From positions 5,518,001-5,582,000 of the forward strand of contig NC_089423.1 of the NCBI RefSeq assembly GCF_013426205.1: DNA of 64,000 nt. The letters run 5' to 3'. The notes below the pieces were generated by a model, which was not told where the DNA came from, searched no databases, and saw nothing but the letters and a program-made list of their open reading frames with translations. This document shows, piece after piece, positions 31,561-43,640 of this stretch. The position numbers and the translations under genes were made by a program. Positions within the stretch are counted from its first letter, which is position 1. Each line of letters starts with the position of its first letter. This stretch comes from Metarhizium brunneum (Eukaryota > Ascomycota > Sordariomycetes > Hypocreales > Clavicipitaceae).

Positions 31561-33494
31561 TGTCGAGGACGGATTGTATATATTGTGAACGTTTAAGATG
31601 TCATAGTTGATTGGTGTTATGGTTCATGTGAATCTCAAGGCTTAATGATTTCCTACGAAGGGACGAGCAATCTCGTTTAGCTACCGATCTGTGTAGATAA
31701 CACATACCGCTGCGCGAGTAGTAAGAAAGTTGCAATATCAAGCAGCTCGCGGGGAAAATAAAAGGGGTTCCAACGACTTGCGGGATGCACGTCTCGGTGA
31801 AGTTGGGCATGTGCACGTTGACGGTCAAGCTCGGGGTTGACGCGAGAGGTCCGAGTAACGCTTTTCGTATCCAAAATGGGCGTGGAAGAGGATTTGAATT
31901 TTTCGTCGTACGCCTACGTCTACGTCTAAGCATCCCGTGTACGCCGTACGAGACTGCAAGTTTCTAGTATAGGCATCGTGTAGCCACGGTTGCTAAGGAC
32001 ACTTATCAATGTAAAAACTTGCATCCCATGAGATGAAGGCCCAATCAAGACTCTGGGCAGTGCATTGACGGCTTCTCATGCAAATGTCACGTGTTGTTAT
32101 TGTGCGCAGCTCCCAAGGACATGAAGATTCATGTCGTACGCTGGCTCGCGTGAGATGTCGGGGTGATTGTGGTGCCTATTACAGTCAGTCACACTCGGAG
32201 CCAAGATGGGCGTCAAAAATTCCCTAGCTCCCGCCGCCAATCGAATAAACGAATTGGCCGTCCGCTGGCTGCCCGTGATGCGCGTTATCATCACCCACGG
32301 GTCGCACATGGAGATACGCGCCGTTGCACAACCTAATCTCAGATGGTTGCACTACCTGAAGAGGTCTGCCACACTCCGCATTCCCCTTCGCATGGCATGG
32401 CCTGCCGGCAACACAAATCGACGGTGACTGGCAGAACACGACGGATCGAAAACTCCGGCCGGCACACCGAAGAAAAAAAAAGCCGGCTGGGTGGTTGCAC
32501 GGTCGACGCATCACGGTGTTTGGCGCGTCACCCACCCCCGCACGCCAGTGACATCAGGACAGACCAGACCAAAGTCAAGTTGATTGGTGTCGGCGACCAA
32601 CAGGCGTCTGCACCATCTCGTACATACTCGGTGATACTGGTATGGAAGGCGAAGAAAAATAAAGGAAAGAGAAAAGGCCGCCATTCATTTCGCGCACCAG
32701 ATGACTTCTCTCCGGCGGAGGCTGTCCTGAAGCTCGGATCAGCAGAATGCTCATGCGGATGAGGATTGGAAGCTCAGTGGGTGGAGATAAGCGGCAACAA
32801 CGCTGGTACTATTTCACCCATGCACGTTTGATTTTCTCCATGACGGTGTTGAAATGGCATTGCAATCGCAATCATGACCGAGTGGCATGATGTAAGTGTT
32901 GCATCCGATCGACACGACACCCGTATACCGGCCGGGTCGATATTCGCTCACGCGGCTTGGAGAGTCGCAATCGTCGACTAGATAGCACGCTACCGAGGCG
33001 ATCGACGCGACATTTGCACTTTTTGGTGGCCCTTGGCGCACACCCATTCTGAGCTTTGCTGCTGAGCGTGTGAGCGAAGGGAGACGAATTTCATGACGCT
33101 TGGAGGGGGAAAGTCGCATGCTTGTCTGCGGGAGAGGCGCCAAAGGTTTGTATATGGTGGTTTGCTTGCGCACACCACATCTTTGTAGACCGCCTTTTCA
33201 TCTCACGACGGCCATGATAAAAGGGCAGGGAGTGGCACCATCATGGATTGCCCGGGCCGGAATATTGTTTCTTTGTCTTCCTCTTGTCGGCGGCGGCGGT
33301 CTTGTTTTTTTTCTTTTCTGGATAACTTTTCATCTCTCATCCGTGCTTGCGAGATGCTGGCTCTCATCTAGCTCGCATCGCACCTTCGTGTGCTGATTCG
33401 TGAGCAAGAAACTCCCCTTTCTTTCTGCCCCCCAAAACACGAGCCTCTTCCACCGTCGAATGGGCAGTCTAGCCGGCTGAAATACCCGTTCACC
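31561..33494. other. Intergenic region between ESF1 and a small membrane protein
   Basis: About 1.9 kb. I see no gene. The stretch before 33494 contains pyrimidine tracts (for example about 33300-33320) suited to the promoter of the following gene. Confidence 0.55.
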
Positions 33495-34097
33495 ATGGAG
33501 GAAGCATCCCCGACAACTCCCCTCATCCGACGAGAGGAGCCGAAACCCCAGGTCCTGCCTGCAGTGACGAGGCTGCAGTATATCGCAACGGCTGTCATTG
33601 CGGTACTGCACATCGTTCGGGGCTTTGCGCTTCTCGTCTGTCCAGCCGTCGCATTGTCAAGTTTTGCAGAGCCGACATCCAGCACAGCTCTCTTCTTTAC
33701 AAGCTTGCTTGGTGTACGCGATATTATCCTGGGGGGCTTGTTGACCCTGGCCGATTCCCGACGAAGTTATGAAATCCACAGAGCACTGGGCATCGCGCTC
33801 TTTAGTGATTCCGTGGACACTTTCGTCTTGATATTTGTGGTGGCTTGCTCGGCCCGTCTCAAAAATCCTGCTCCGGAGATCATTTCTGTGGTATTGCTGG
33901 CTGTTCTTGAACATCTGACCTTGTGGAGCTTTGACGAGGAGGATGACGATGGTCTGAGTCCTTCCCAGCAGGCAACCATCCAGGTCACGAGACTCGATGA
34001 TAAGAGGTTGAGACTGGGCATGTGGCTTGAAGAATTGAAACAGGCAGAGTCACTGCAGGAGGATTCACTTTCAACCCCTGAATCGCCAGCCTCGTAA
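33495..34097 (+). CDS. Small four-span membrane protein (DUF4267-like)
   Basis: A single exon of 200 residues. The open frame extends upstream, but the ATG at 33495, in a CACCATGG context, is the first convincing start. Four hydrophobic segments are visible: about 27-50 (IATAVIAVLHIVRGFALLV), 58-80, 92-113 (VDTFVLIFVVACSA) and 119-137. They are followed by an acidic linker and a charged Leu-rich tail (RLRLGMWLEELKQAE) likely in the cytosol. The arrangement resembles fungal DUF4267-type integral membrane proteins, but I base this on general pattern rather than a signature motif. No function is assigned. Confidence 0.7.
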   Translation: MEEASPTTPLIRREEPKPQVLPAVTRLQYIATAVIAVLHIVRGFALLVCPAVALSSFAEPTSSTALFFTSLLGVRDIILGGLLTLADSRRSYEIHRALGIALFSDSVDTFVLIFVVACSARLKNPAPEIISVVLLAVLEHLTLWSFDEEDDDGLSPSQQATIQVTRLDDKRLRLGMWLEELKQAESLQEDSLSTPESPAS

Positions 34098-37000
34098 GAG
34101 TGGTTCGGAGCTTTGGGGAGCAACAATCCAACTAACTGAAGAGGCTGGATGATGCTCTGCCCGACTGGCAGCAGATAAACGGGTATAACACATACTATCA
34201 TGGAACGCCTCGACATGCATAGTACAAACACTTTCATCTCCGCCACATGTTTGAGACAATATGTGAAAGCAGAGAGCCACTATTGCATACTCCGTACAAA
34301 AAGCAGCAGAAGGATCGCAACGTATGGCCGGAAAAGCTGCAAATTGAGAAAAAAAAAGAATACCGAATACGTCGAGACTGCGGAATAGTCGACAATGACT
34401 TTGGGACAGCTGTGTCGCAAATGTGAGACTCAACTTCCAGTAATACGCGGTGGATCCAACAACGCCTTCGTCCCGATTCAGCTTCAAGAATTGCTTCTTT
34501 CAGTGACCTGTCAGGGGCCGTATTCCGTCTCATCCAACAATCGGGTTGCAGACGGCGCAAAAGTCAAGCTAGCAAGCCCAGAAATCGGAGCCCTGCCATC
34601 TGCATTTCCAGAACGAGTCTCATTCTGAGCATTATTACTTCCTCCAACTTTAGTGTCTGGGGTGACTATGGATGCATGAAGCAAGTACGGAGTAGCGGTA
34701 ACAGATATTGACCAGATGCATAACAACGCCACAGGATACCGAGGGCAGATGAATAAATGCATTTTGCACGTCATTATCGGAATCTAGAGATTACGCCCGC
34801 CGAGAATATTGACAGGTGAAATATGACGATTTACACAAGCCAAATTTCCGATGTTTTAGATCCAATTGATTGGTTGCATGGTTCCGAGTCTATCGGGAGC
34901 AGCGTCAGAATATTGATAATATTTGATACATCCCGCCAGGGGCCTTGTCACTTTTAAGCAGCCTTCACTTTGCTGTAGTAGTACTGACTTTTCTGGTGAG
35001 GAAACGTCCAAATTATGTCTTGTTCCCCAATTTGTCCATGCTCTCTGGCCCGCGCTTCCTTCCTTTCGAACCGGGCCGAGAAGGGCCTCCTCAGCTGAAC
35101 CAAAACCTGGGCAGCTGAGTAAAGCCGGTAAATTGTGCAATTATCCGGTTCAAACGTAGTGGATACGACAGAGGAGACCATTTTACCTCCACAAAAGAAG
35201 GTGAAAAAAAGTTCGATGAAAGTTAATTTGAGAGCACCCGAAGCACTATTGCCTCAGCTTGTCATGAAATCAGATGATCTGGTAAGCCACAGCGCCGCTT
35301 CATAGTTTGTAGTATCTCGCAACGTCTAGGGAACTGTCAGTCTGTACCATTCTTCTCGTTCGCGTAGATCATAATATTCAGACTCCGGGGGCTCACAGGA
35401 GTAACGGTCGAATTTGAGAGTATCATGAGCTAACCCAGCGCTTGGCCGAAATGCCGCCACCATAGTCGTCTTTATCAGCATGGTTGCCAGCTGAGGAGCC
35501 TCAGAGCTGAGCACCCTACCCATGAGCTGCATATCAAGCGATGATCATGTACTGGTAGTACGGAGTACTACATACTCCATGCGAAGTAGTACTGCCGTGG
35601 CCATTCGCATCCTAGGAAAGACCCAGTTCCAAATTTCCGGGAACCACTGCGATGGGACATCGTCATGCCTATTACGGAGTAGACAGGCTTGGCCATGGAA
35701 GCTTCTAACAACTATGGAGTACAACAAGCAGAGTTCTTGGCAGATAGAGCTTGCACTCATTTCCTTTGTTGCCGCCGGACCTAGTGATTGTGAACTTGAG
35801 CCATGCCTGACGGTCCGAAAAGCAACGGGAAGTGAGTTGAGGTGAGGGAAAATTTCCAGAGATTGCTTTAATTCAAGTATGGACCGTTGAGATGGGGATA
35901 TTCCGATCTTGTCGTTTCTCCGCGTGGGCTCCCACACAAGATCCCAGTAACAATTACTAGTAGAATGTTGCTGCGGAGTACGGAGTACTGCTGCAAGATC
36001 TTGCTTCTTAGGCAAGGGATATGCAGTACTTTTCCTTGTGTGAGAGGTAGAAAATGAGTTATGAGCAGCCAACGAGGGCGCCTCCAACCGCAACCCAAAA
36101 GTGTGTGGCACGGCCTTCGACATCGCAGAAGGAAGGTCTCCCTTCACTGGCAACACTAGGAAACTAGTACATCACCGTCCCAACTTTCTTCTGGGGTTGT
36201 GGCAACCGTCCCATGTCCGTGCACCGGCAAGGGCCGGCAAGACTCACGTCCGAATAGCTTGCCCCCCAGCAGAACCGTGCCGTGCCCACAATCAGTGGTG
36301 TCAAGTGTCGTCAAGCTTAATTAGCTTTCGAAGCTGGGGCCGCCCTAACATATGTACCCAGTGTCAATGCTGATTAGTGATGGATTTCAGCGCGTATTGT
36401 CAAACGGGACTGGTGTCGATTTTCTGCGGCGGGTTTATATTGTACTATAATCCCATGGCTGTGGCCTAGGCTGTGATGATGAGAAACATTTTCATGGCCC
36501 AACCTTGGATTGTAAAATTAAGGAGAGGAATTCGCGCGCACCAGCATTTATTGCTTTTTGATTTTTGATGCTGCATCCCAATGTACGGGGTGCCATGATT
36601 GCCGCCCGTTTCCAGCCACAAAAAGCAAAGTCAACGACGCACTGTGGCAGTCGACATGGCTGTACTAAACCACCGCCGCTGCAGAGACAGAAGAAAATAA
36701 GTTGCTCATTGCCGGCATGAGGTACTCCGTACTGCACAGCACTCCGCAATAGGAGTAACAACGAGACAAGTCGTCAAAGATTGACATGAGCCGCGTAGAA
36801 TACTACAATGTTAGCATCGCCCACATCGGAGCAAAGGTGTGATTGCCAGTCGAAGGAGCTCTCGAGTACGAGGTACGGAGTATACGGCCGCCACTACTAC
36901 CTCGCTCGTCGGCATTTTGGGAGTCTGGGCGGATCCCGTGAATATTCGCTGCCGCCCTGTTAGCTTCTACTCCAATGATATTAGTCCTGGGCTCGGACTG

Positions 37001-39336
37001 CCAACAAGTTGCTTTGCAAAGTACAATATTCGACAAGACCAGACGCCACTAACTAGTACTCAGCAGTATGTTGATGCTACAGTAGTAGTGGTGTGATGCA
37101 GCAGGTTGTGTCGTTGATTCGGGGCCTCTGCACGCCGGCAGCTTGATGCAGTGTTTTCGTCGATGGGCATTGAAGTGATGGCTCAGGTGTCACCTGCAAA
37201 AGCCGGCGGCTCAGGTCCCAAACCGACGGGCTAGCAGACTTGGCGCTCGCTGCTTTTGCCTTGCCTGGCTTTGGCAAACTCTGAGCTTAGCGGAGAGGAT
37301 GCAATGATGGCATGACACAGCATCGCCGGCCCTGCTGAGATTGTTTGTTCCAACAATTTTTGAAGGTCGGGACTCGTCGAATGCAATGTCTCCGTCAAGG
37401 TCCAACGGCCTTGGGAGTTGGGAAAGAGCGTTCCACTGGGCCTGACGATTGGCTCCTGCTCATAGATGTATCCTTCTTGCCTTTCAGCACGGACCAACAG
37501 GCACGTCTCTGCAAAGACGATTTACGAGGATTTACGAGGGGGAGGGGAACAGTGATGAATGCTCCGTCGTCGTCTCAATTGTCTAGGTGAGAAATCACAA
37601 CTGATCAACTTGTATTCGCTTCTACTGCTGTGTGGCTCACTTACGAGTTCAGGCTGAATAATGAAAGCCACCGGTAAACAAGCCACGGGTTCCTCGCTGC
37701 CGCCCGCCGCCATCCTGGTCCCCGCCGCCTCGGCATCGTCAACTAGTATTGCCCTCCCATTGCGTTTCGAGCCACACTCCGTACTCCGTACTCTGTACCG
37801 AGTATGGAGTTATGAACCATGAATCTGGGTCTCAGCTGCCACCAAGTCACGGGCCAGTCATGTCATGAGCTCGTCACCTCGCACAGGGTACGGATGTCAA
37901 GTGGAATAGTCCCCTAGGCCTGTCGCCTCCGTTCTCTCCACCCTCGCGCACGGTGATAGCGGGCGGGTTAAACACGCAGCCGCAAAACTTGTTTTGTTTA
38001 CTCTTCATACTCGAATTGGAAAAGGAAGAGGGAAATCGCAATAGTTTGCCAATCGGCCGATAAAGAAGCATGCGTAAGTCGCCACCCCAGCCATGGAAGA
38101 AAAAGCATGTGGCCTCCCTCACTTGGCCCGCCTCAAGCTTCACGCCTCAAGTTTCAACGGCCGCAGCAAAACTGCTGAACCGTTGAGGGGCGCCGCATTG
38201 ACGACACCCAAACGGGTTTGGATCTGTCTATCTTTTCGTCTAGCTGCGACTCTAGCTGCGACTCTAGCTCTTTCGTCTCGTCCAACCAGCCCAGTCTTCA
38301 AAAGCGGGATCCACCACCCCTTGCGGCACCTAAATCGGACCCAGGAAGCAAAATTCGTCCAAAGACAGGCCGCTCTGGGCGAGGTCTGGGCTCGGTGGTT
38401 GGCGGGCCAGAGGAACAAGTAACTGCACGTGGCGCCTTGATTACTTGGCTTCCTTCGCTGACGAAACCCTAAATCATGGTGGACTTCGGTATCGCCGACT
38501 CTGGGGGGAAAGGGGGCAACGATGCGAACTCGCCCATGAAATCGTTGTTCGACTCCTCCGTCCAGAACGAGTACCCGGATATCCGGACCAGCTCTGGACT
38601 GGCCAACAAGCGCGCAAAGTAAGGGCAAGTTGATCTCGTACAACATGTTGACGGTGCCCTATGGCACATGCGGGACGGCTCCCAGCCCTGTCTTGGTTGC
38701 CACACGACCTGCCAATGATCTACATTACAGCTCCCTGGAAGAGGTAATTGCTTCAGGGCCCTGCGTCCTCTCCTGGGCCCAAAAGCAAAAATGGAGTTCC
38801 CACCCCTGACTCGCTGTAGTACTAGCACCGTCACCCCAAGTCGTCCCACGAACATGCGGATACTAAGTGGCCCCTACCAAGATATGCCCACTCGTCACGT
38901 TTTTAACAGCAAGATTGCTTTTCCCTCCTCCGAAAAAGCAGTTCCTGGTGAAATCCCAGCGATGGAGATCGGCACATTCAACAACTGGGCTTGATGTCCA
39001 CCCCCGCTGTCAAGTCAGTGCCATCCTCATTGCACGGTCTTTGCAACACCTGGTAGAGCTTTCCGGGTGGCTTGCCGGCCGGTTGAATGGATTCGAATAT
39101 TTATCAAGCCAAGCCCCCCATTTCCCCATTGCTCAATCCCGTCGTCCAGTGTCTTTGCTTGACAGGATACCACCATCAGGACTCGTGCGTTCTGGTGTTG
39201 ACAAACTCCGGGCATCGACACGCACGTCCTTTCACTCCCCATATCCTTTAACCTCCATCCCGTCCCTTCTGGCCGTGAGGCGTGTGCCGTTCCTATCCTC
39301 AGACATATCTCGAGCTGTGAGAACACAACAGACACA
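34098..39336. other. 5.2-kb gene-poor region
   Basis: No gene can be supported. The region is the densest in the window for the dispersed TACGGAGTA/TACTCCGTA motif (about 34288, 34685, 35558, 35673, 35978, 36722, 36873 and 37776). Weak coding-like pieces exist: a minus-strand frame at 37231-37497 and a 48-codon plus-strand ORF at 38476-38622 whose end overlaps a donor-like GTAAGG. A 13-bp duplication with unit TAGCTGCGACTC-like text lies near 38240-38268. Confidence 0.5.
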
Positions 39337-41221
39337 ATGGGCTCAGAGTTTGGGATCACCCCCGACACCAAGCCGGAGGTTCGGCTTGATGGCGTAGGCA
39401 TCTTTTGGATTGTCTTCGCCGTGACATGGACTGTTATCCTTATTAGCGGCATGGCATTCTTGTGGACGAAGCGGGATATGCCTATTCTCCGAATCAGAGG
39501 CCTGGGCTTATCATTCACAGCTATTGCATTTCTTCATTGTTACTGGGTTGCCGTCACCACAGGCTACGTGTACGGTCCTTTGATGCCAGAAGTTGCCGAA
39601 TTCTGGATCATGAGCATCTGGTTCCCCTTTGGCATCGCGCTGTTCCACGCCTCCAACAGTCGGTTCTTGTACGTCGCCAACGCTCAAAAACAATACGTCA
39701 AAAAGACGGGTGACTTGGGGTGGGATGGCCAGCGTCCTCGGATCCGCAAGACGCTTGTCGCCAGATGGAAGATGCTCCCTTATACGCAGAGAGTTTTGAT
39801 ATTCGTCGGCTTGGGCATGGTAGCTCACGTAAGTATTCCCGTCGCAGAAAGTAACCAAGCAAGCATGCATCACAGCCAATTGCTCACAAGAAGTAGCTTT
39901 CCCTCACCATCTTCATGTTCCTTATTTCTCGTAAATTTCACTCTGGCTGGGGCATCTCCGGAACTGAAGTTACCGGCACTGCTATGGAGCAAAAGGCTGA
40001 GCAGGGTCGTGGCTGGGAGTGGTATGTTGCAGCTCCCTCTACCCAAAGGCGAATGGGATTTGATGAGACTAATCCGTGGTATCATGAAGGTGGCCGTCTA
40101 TCTTTTGGCAACTATTCTGGGCTTGGATCGTTGCTCCCGTCATTCTATGGCGCTCTCGGAACCTGCGTGACACCCAAGGTTGGCGAACGCAGACCATTGC
40201 TTGCTGCTTGTCCGGGTAAGGAGACTCGTCTCATTGTAATATCTCCCAATCATCTTCAAAATTGTGCTAACTGTGATATAGTCTTCATGCCTCCCCAATG
40301 TGGCTCATTGCGCTCTATGTTCCCGGCATGGCTCCTGTCAACAATTACTTTATCCCTCCGCAATGGTAGGTACGCCACCGGTTTGGCCGACGTGTCATAT
40401 AGCTAATCTGTCTCTTCAGGATCGCCATTGCAATGATGATGCTCGAAATCTTCACCGTGTTCATTCCCGTCTGGGAAGTTCGGAGGCAACAATCCCTTTG
40501 CCAGGAGACCCTCGACTCCATTGCACGCTGGGAGTCCCGACAGAAGTCCGTTCAGCATAGTGGGAAATCTCTGCACTCTGGCACTAGTTCATCTTCATGG
40601 ATGGGTCGTACCAAAGCTGGTTCAGTGTCTACCACTGGTGGCAGTATCTTAACCATGGACGCCCTGGAGCACACGTTGGCAAAGAACCCCGAGCCTCTGC
40701 AGGAGTTCTCTGCTCTTCGAGATTTCTCCGGTGAGAACATTGCCTTCCTCACCCGGGTTCGTGAGTGGCGTGCCCAGTACATTGTCAACCCCAGCCTCAG
40801 GGAACCGGTTAGGGACGAGAAGGACAGCGAGAAAACCTTGACTCTGTCGCGAGAGTGCTTCGAGAGCGCCCTTCGCATTTACATCGACTTCATCAGCAGC
40901 AACAGTGCCGAATTTCAGGTCAACCTGTCATCACACGACTTCAAGAACCTCAAAGCAATCTTCGAAGGGGCCGCCCGCGTTGTCTGTGGCGAATGCAGCA
41001 CGCCAGACCCCGCCACTCCCTTTGCTGACGTACCTAAACCGCAGAGTGAATCGGGTGAGACTGCTCGATACTGGGGCGACATTCCTGAAGCTTTCAATGA
41101 GGGTGTCTTCGACGATTCCGAAATGAGCATCAAGTACCTTGTGCTCACCAACACATGGCCCAAGTTTATCAGGGAGAGACGCTCATTTGACGGTGCCAGC
41201 AGCGCGGAGGCTGGTAAATAA
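39337..41221 (+). CDS. Seven-transmembrane RGS-domain hybrid (GprK/MoRgs7-like)
   Basis: Five exons: 39337-39828, 39897-40021, 40090-40215, 40282-40365 and 40420-41221, about 542 residues. The first four exons encode hydrophobic spans (for example [20 protein letters not shown] near residues 22-41, and SLTIFMFLI) linked by loops with [20 protein letters not shown] and NNYFIPPQW. The last exon encodes an RGS domain (about 357-520) with [33 protein letters not shown], and a helix containing [14 protein letters not shown] domains speed GTP hydrolysis by G-alpha subunits. Fusion to a receptor-like 7TM bundle is known in fungi (Aspergillus GprK, Magnaporthe MoRgs7), where it links membrane sensing to cAMP and developmental control. 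All junctions keep frame and use good branch points. The third exon uses an AAG acceptor, the least certain boundary. Ligand and partner are unknown. Confidence 0.88.
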
Positions 41222-42522
41222 GGACTGCAAAAAACACCCGACTGATCCGAGGTTTATGTATCTGATGTGTCAACTACTACTATATGGGTAAGGGGAAAAC
41301 GAGCACGCGTTTTATATTGCTACTGTATCTATTTAATCGCCACAAGCGAAATATATCCACTTCATTTCCCGAACCTCGTATGAGGTCGAGAATTCTTGTT
41401 GTATATGTATATATATAATAGTCAGACTCAGGATCATGTTCTGTATCAAGTGTGTACTTACCTCTGCTGTAAGCGTGCCCCATATTAAAGCATAACCGTG
41501 AAGTGTGGGCTGAACTCGAACAGACCAAGTCCATTGTCATCACACAGCCATATTATATATCATACACCAGTATCCTGGTGTACTCTTGACAGAGCGCGAA
41601 GATTATCCTACCATGGGCCATATGTCTATATAGAATTGTTGACTTACCCAAGAGATGCTTGCTGATAAGACCGATAGACGTCATCCTGCATCCAAAGACA
41701 AGCCGGATCCCAGATATCCTTGAGCAGCCACATCAATTGACCAACGGCTTAGGCAGGAGGTATTCCATATCACTGATCGAAGCCCCCGAGAGGGTATCGG
41801 TAAGAAGACCTGCCAAACATGAGGCCATTGTGGGAAAAGCATGTACGAAATAAACCCGTCCTGTTTTTCATAGACACAGTCTGTCGACTAACCCGTAAGT
41901 GATACGGTGACTTTTTTGTTCGCGTCTGTATCATACTTCGCCTTACTAGGCATATTTGGCAATGGTTCATGGTTTCATCCGTACTCATTCGGCAGCTTCT
42001 GTAGGGTAGCGAATCTGAAACGAGCCCAAGTTCCGTGGTGTTGACGGGATGTGAGGATCCAGGGCGTGCGACGGCAGTCAATAGCTAGGTGAGATGAAAT
42101 AGTCCCCGAGAAGAGTGTCAGTTTCAGAATCACGATTCTAGTTTCCATTTGAGTAAATGGAATCAATGCTAGAGTCGGCTCTTAGCACTGCAGAGTGTCG
42201 ACGTACGTACCGGTGTTGTTTCGGCTGAAATGCCCCTACAGTCGAATCCATGTTCCCCATGCTCATTCCGACGTGGAGCAATAAGGTGCGAAAATAGGCT
42301 TAATATTGCAAACACGGATCAACGGCGGATGGGCAGGCATGCGAAGCCAAGACGGTAGTTGTTACGCCTAGTTTCAAGTTTTCAACTAACCATGTTGATT
42401 GTTCCAAGGCACTACTGCTGGCCATGTATGCTGTGTCCCGTAGCGTACCTTAAATAAAGATGCAAGTGTCAACGGTCTTTACAATGGCTGGACGGTGTAC
42501 CAAAACAAGCAGAGGGAGTTTC

Positions 42523-42612
42523 GGGGGGGGAGAAAGAGAAAGAGAGAGAGATAGAGAGAGAGAGAGAGAAAAGAGGGAGAAAAGAACACAACGGAGGAAG
42601 GAGAGAGAGAGT
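42523..42612. repeat. GA-rich microsatellite
   Basis: About 90 bp of G and A only on the + strand apart from a few interruptions, largely (GA)n. It lies in the gene-free region. Confidence 0.85.
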
Positions 42613-42861
42613 AGATGAAATCCCCACGCTACGTCAAACCCACCCCCGCCTGTCTCTCCAACTGGCAACACCAGCATCACACATCATTAGACTCGCATAG
42701 AGACTCCTCGCAAGGGCAAAACACTCCCCACAAACGCGTACGAACACGCTCAACGATCAACAATCGATCGCACAGCATTTCAAGTTTGAAACCCCCGCAA
42801 TCATCGCCGCCGTCCCGCTCCTCTTCCCCGTTTTATCACGGCATGTCCTCGCGCGGAGAAG

Positions 42862-42889
42862 CCCAAACCCCAAACCCCAAACCCCAAAC
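42862..42889. repeat. Micro-tandem (CCCAAAC)n, four copies
   Basis: Four perfect copies of a 7-bp C/A unit. It superficially resembles telomeric repeats of some protists, but fungal telomeres of this group use TTAGGG, so it is an internal simple repeat. Confidence 0.85.
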
Positions 42890-43589
42890 ATGCCGTGTTC
42901 CTAGTCGCACATCACACAAGGCCAGTCAATGCCCTTGACGCGACTACAAAAGACCCCAAAACAGCCGCCGCACCAAATAAGGTCAAACATGCATATGGTA
43001 ATCTCAGACTCTCAGACCATTGGGGGAAATAACATGAAAGAAGGACTAACACAAAAATCCAGGGACACCAGAACAAGAGCAGGAAAATCCACTTTTTGGT
43101 GACGACGAAGACACGGGCGGCGTGCCTCCATTTTCCCCGCGTTGTCTGTACGACGTTGCGCAAAGACAGGAAAGTGGACTGATGGGTGCGAATGTGAAAA
43201 AGAAGGGTGATATTGATAGAACGAATGCGGTTTCAGTTTTCTTTTTGGTTGTCGCTGAGACGGTACGGGTAATTTGCATGGAGGCTCAGTCTTTTTCCCC
43301 CGCGTGTTTCTGTTTCCCGCTACAGCTGCCAAAGCATCCGTTGGGGGCGGCAGGTTCATCAGTTGTGTCGCTTTTTTTTTTCGTCCAAACAAAAAGGGCG
43401 TACCGCACAGATGAAAACGAAGTACGGCTCGCGGCTCAGGAGGGAATTTTGGATGAAAATCGGGAGTCCGGGACAAATGAGGCAGGCTGATTGTGTATCA
43501 TCGACCGGCGTGACGGGTTTCCGCGTGAACAGGCCCAGGTGGACAGAGAAGGAGAGTACGTGATACCACGTCACAATGACCGACGTCAC

Positions 43590-43640
43590 CTCTCTCTCTC
43601 TTTCTCTCTATCCTTCTTTCCTTCTTTCCTTCTTTTCTTC
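43590..43640. repeat. Pyrimidine tract (CT/CCTT repeats)
   Basis: About 50 bp of C and T, with CT dinucleotide and CTTT/CCTT tetranucleotide runs. Such tracts can act as promoter elements, but no downstream gene was found. Confidence 0.7.

Noticed and set aside
42862..42889. Possible interstitial telomere repeat (CCCCAAA-like)
   Set aside because: Fungi of this group use TTAGGG telomeres. The array has only four copies and no subtelomeric context.
42912..43163. Minus-strand frame with two hydrophobic runs (83 codons)
   Set aside because: No ATG; the apparent start is a TTG codon. Hydrophobicity follows from T-rich DNA.
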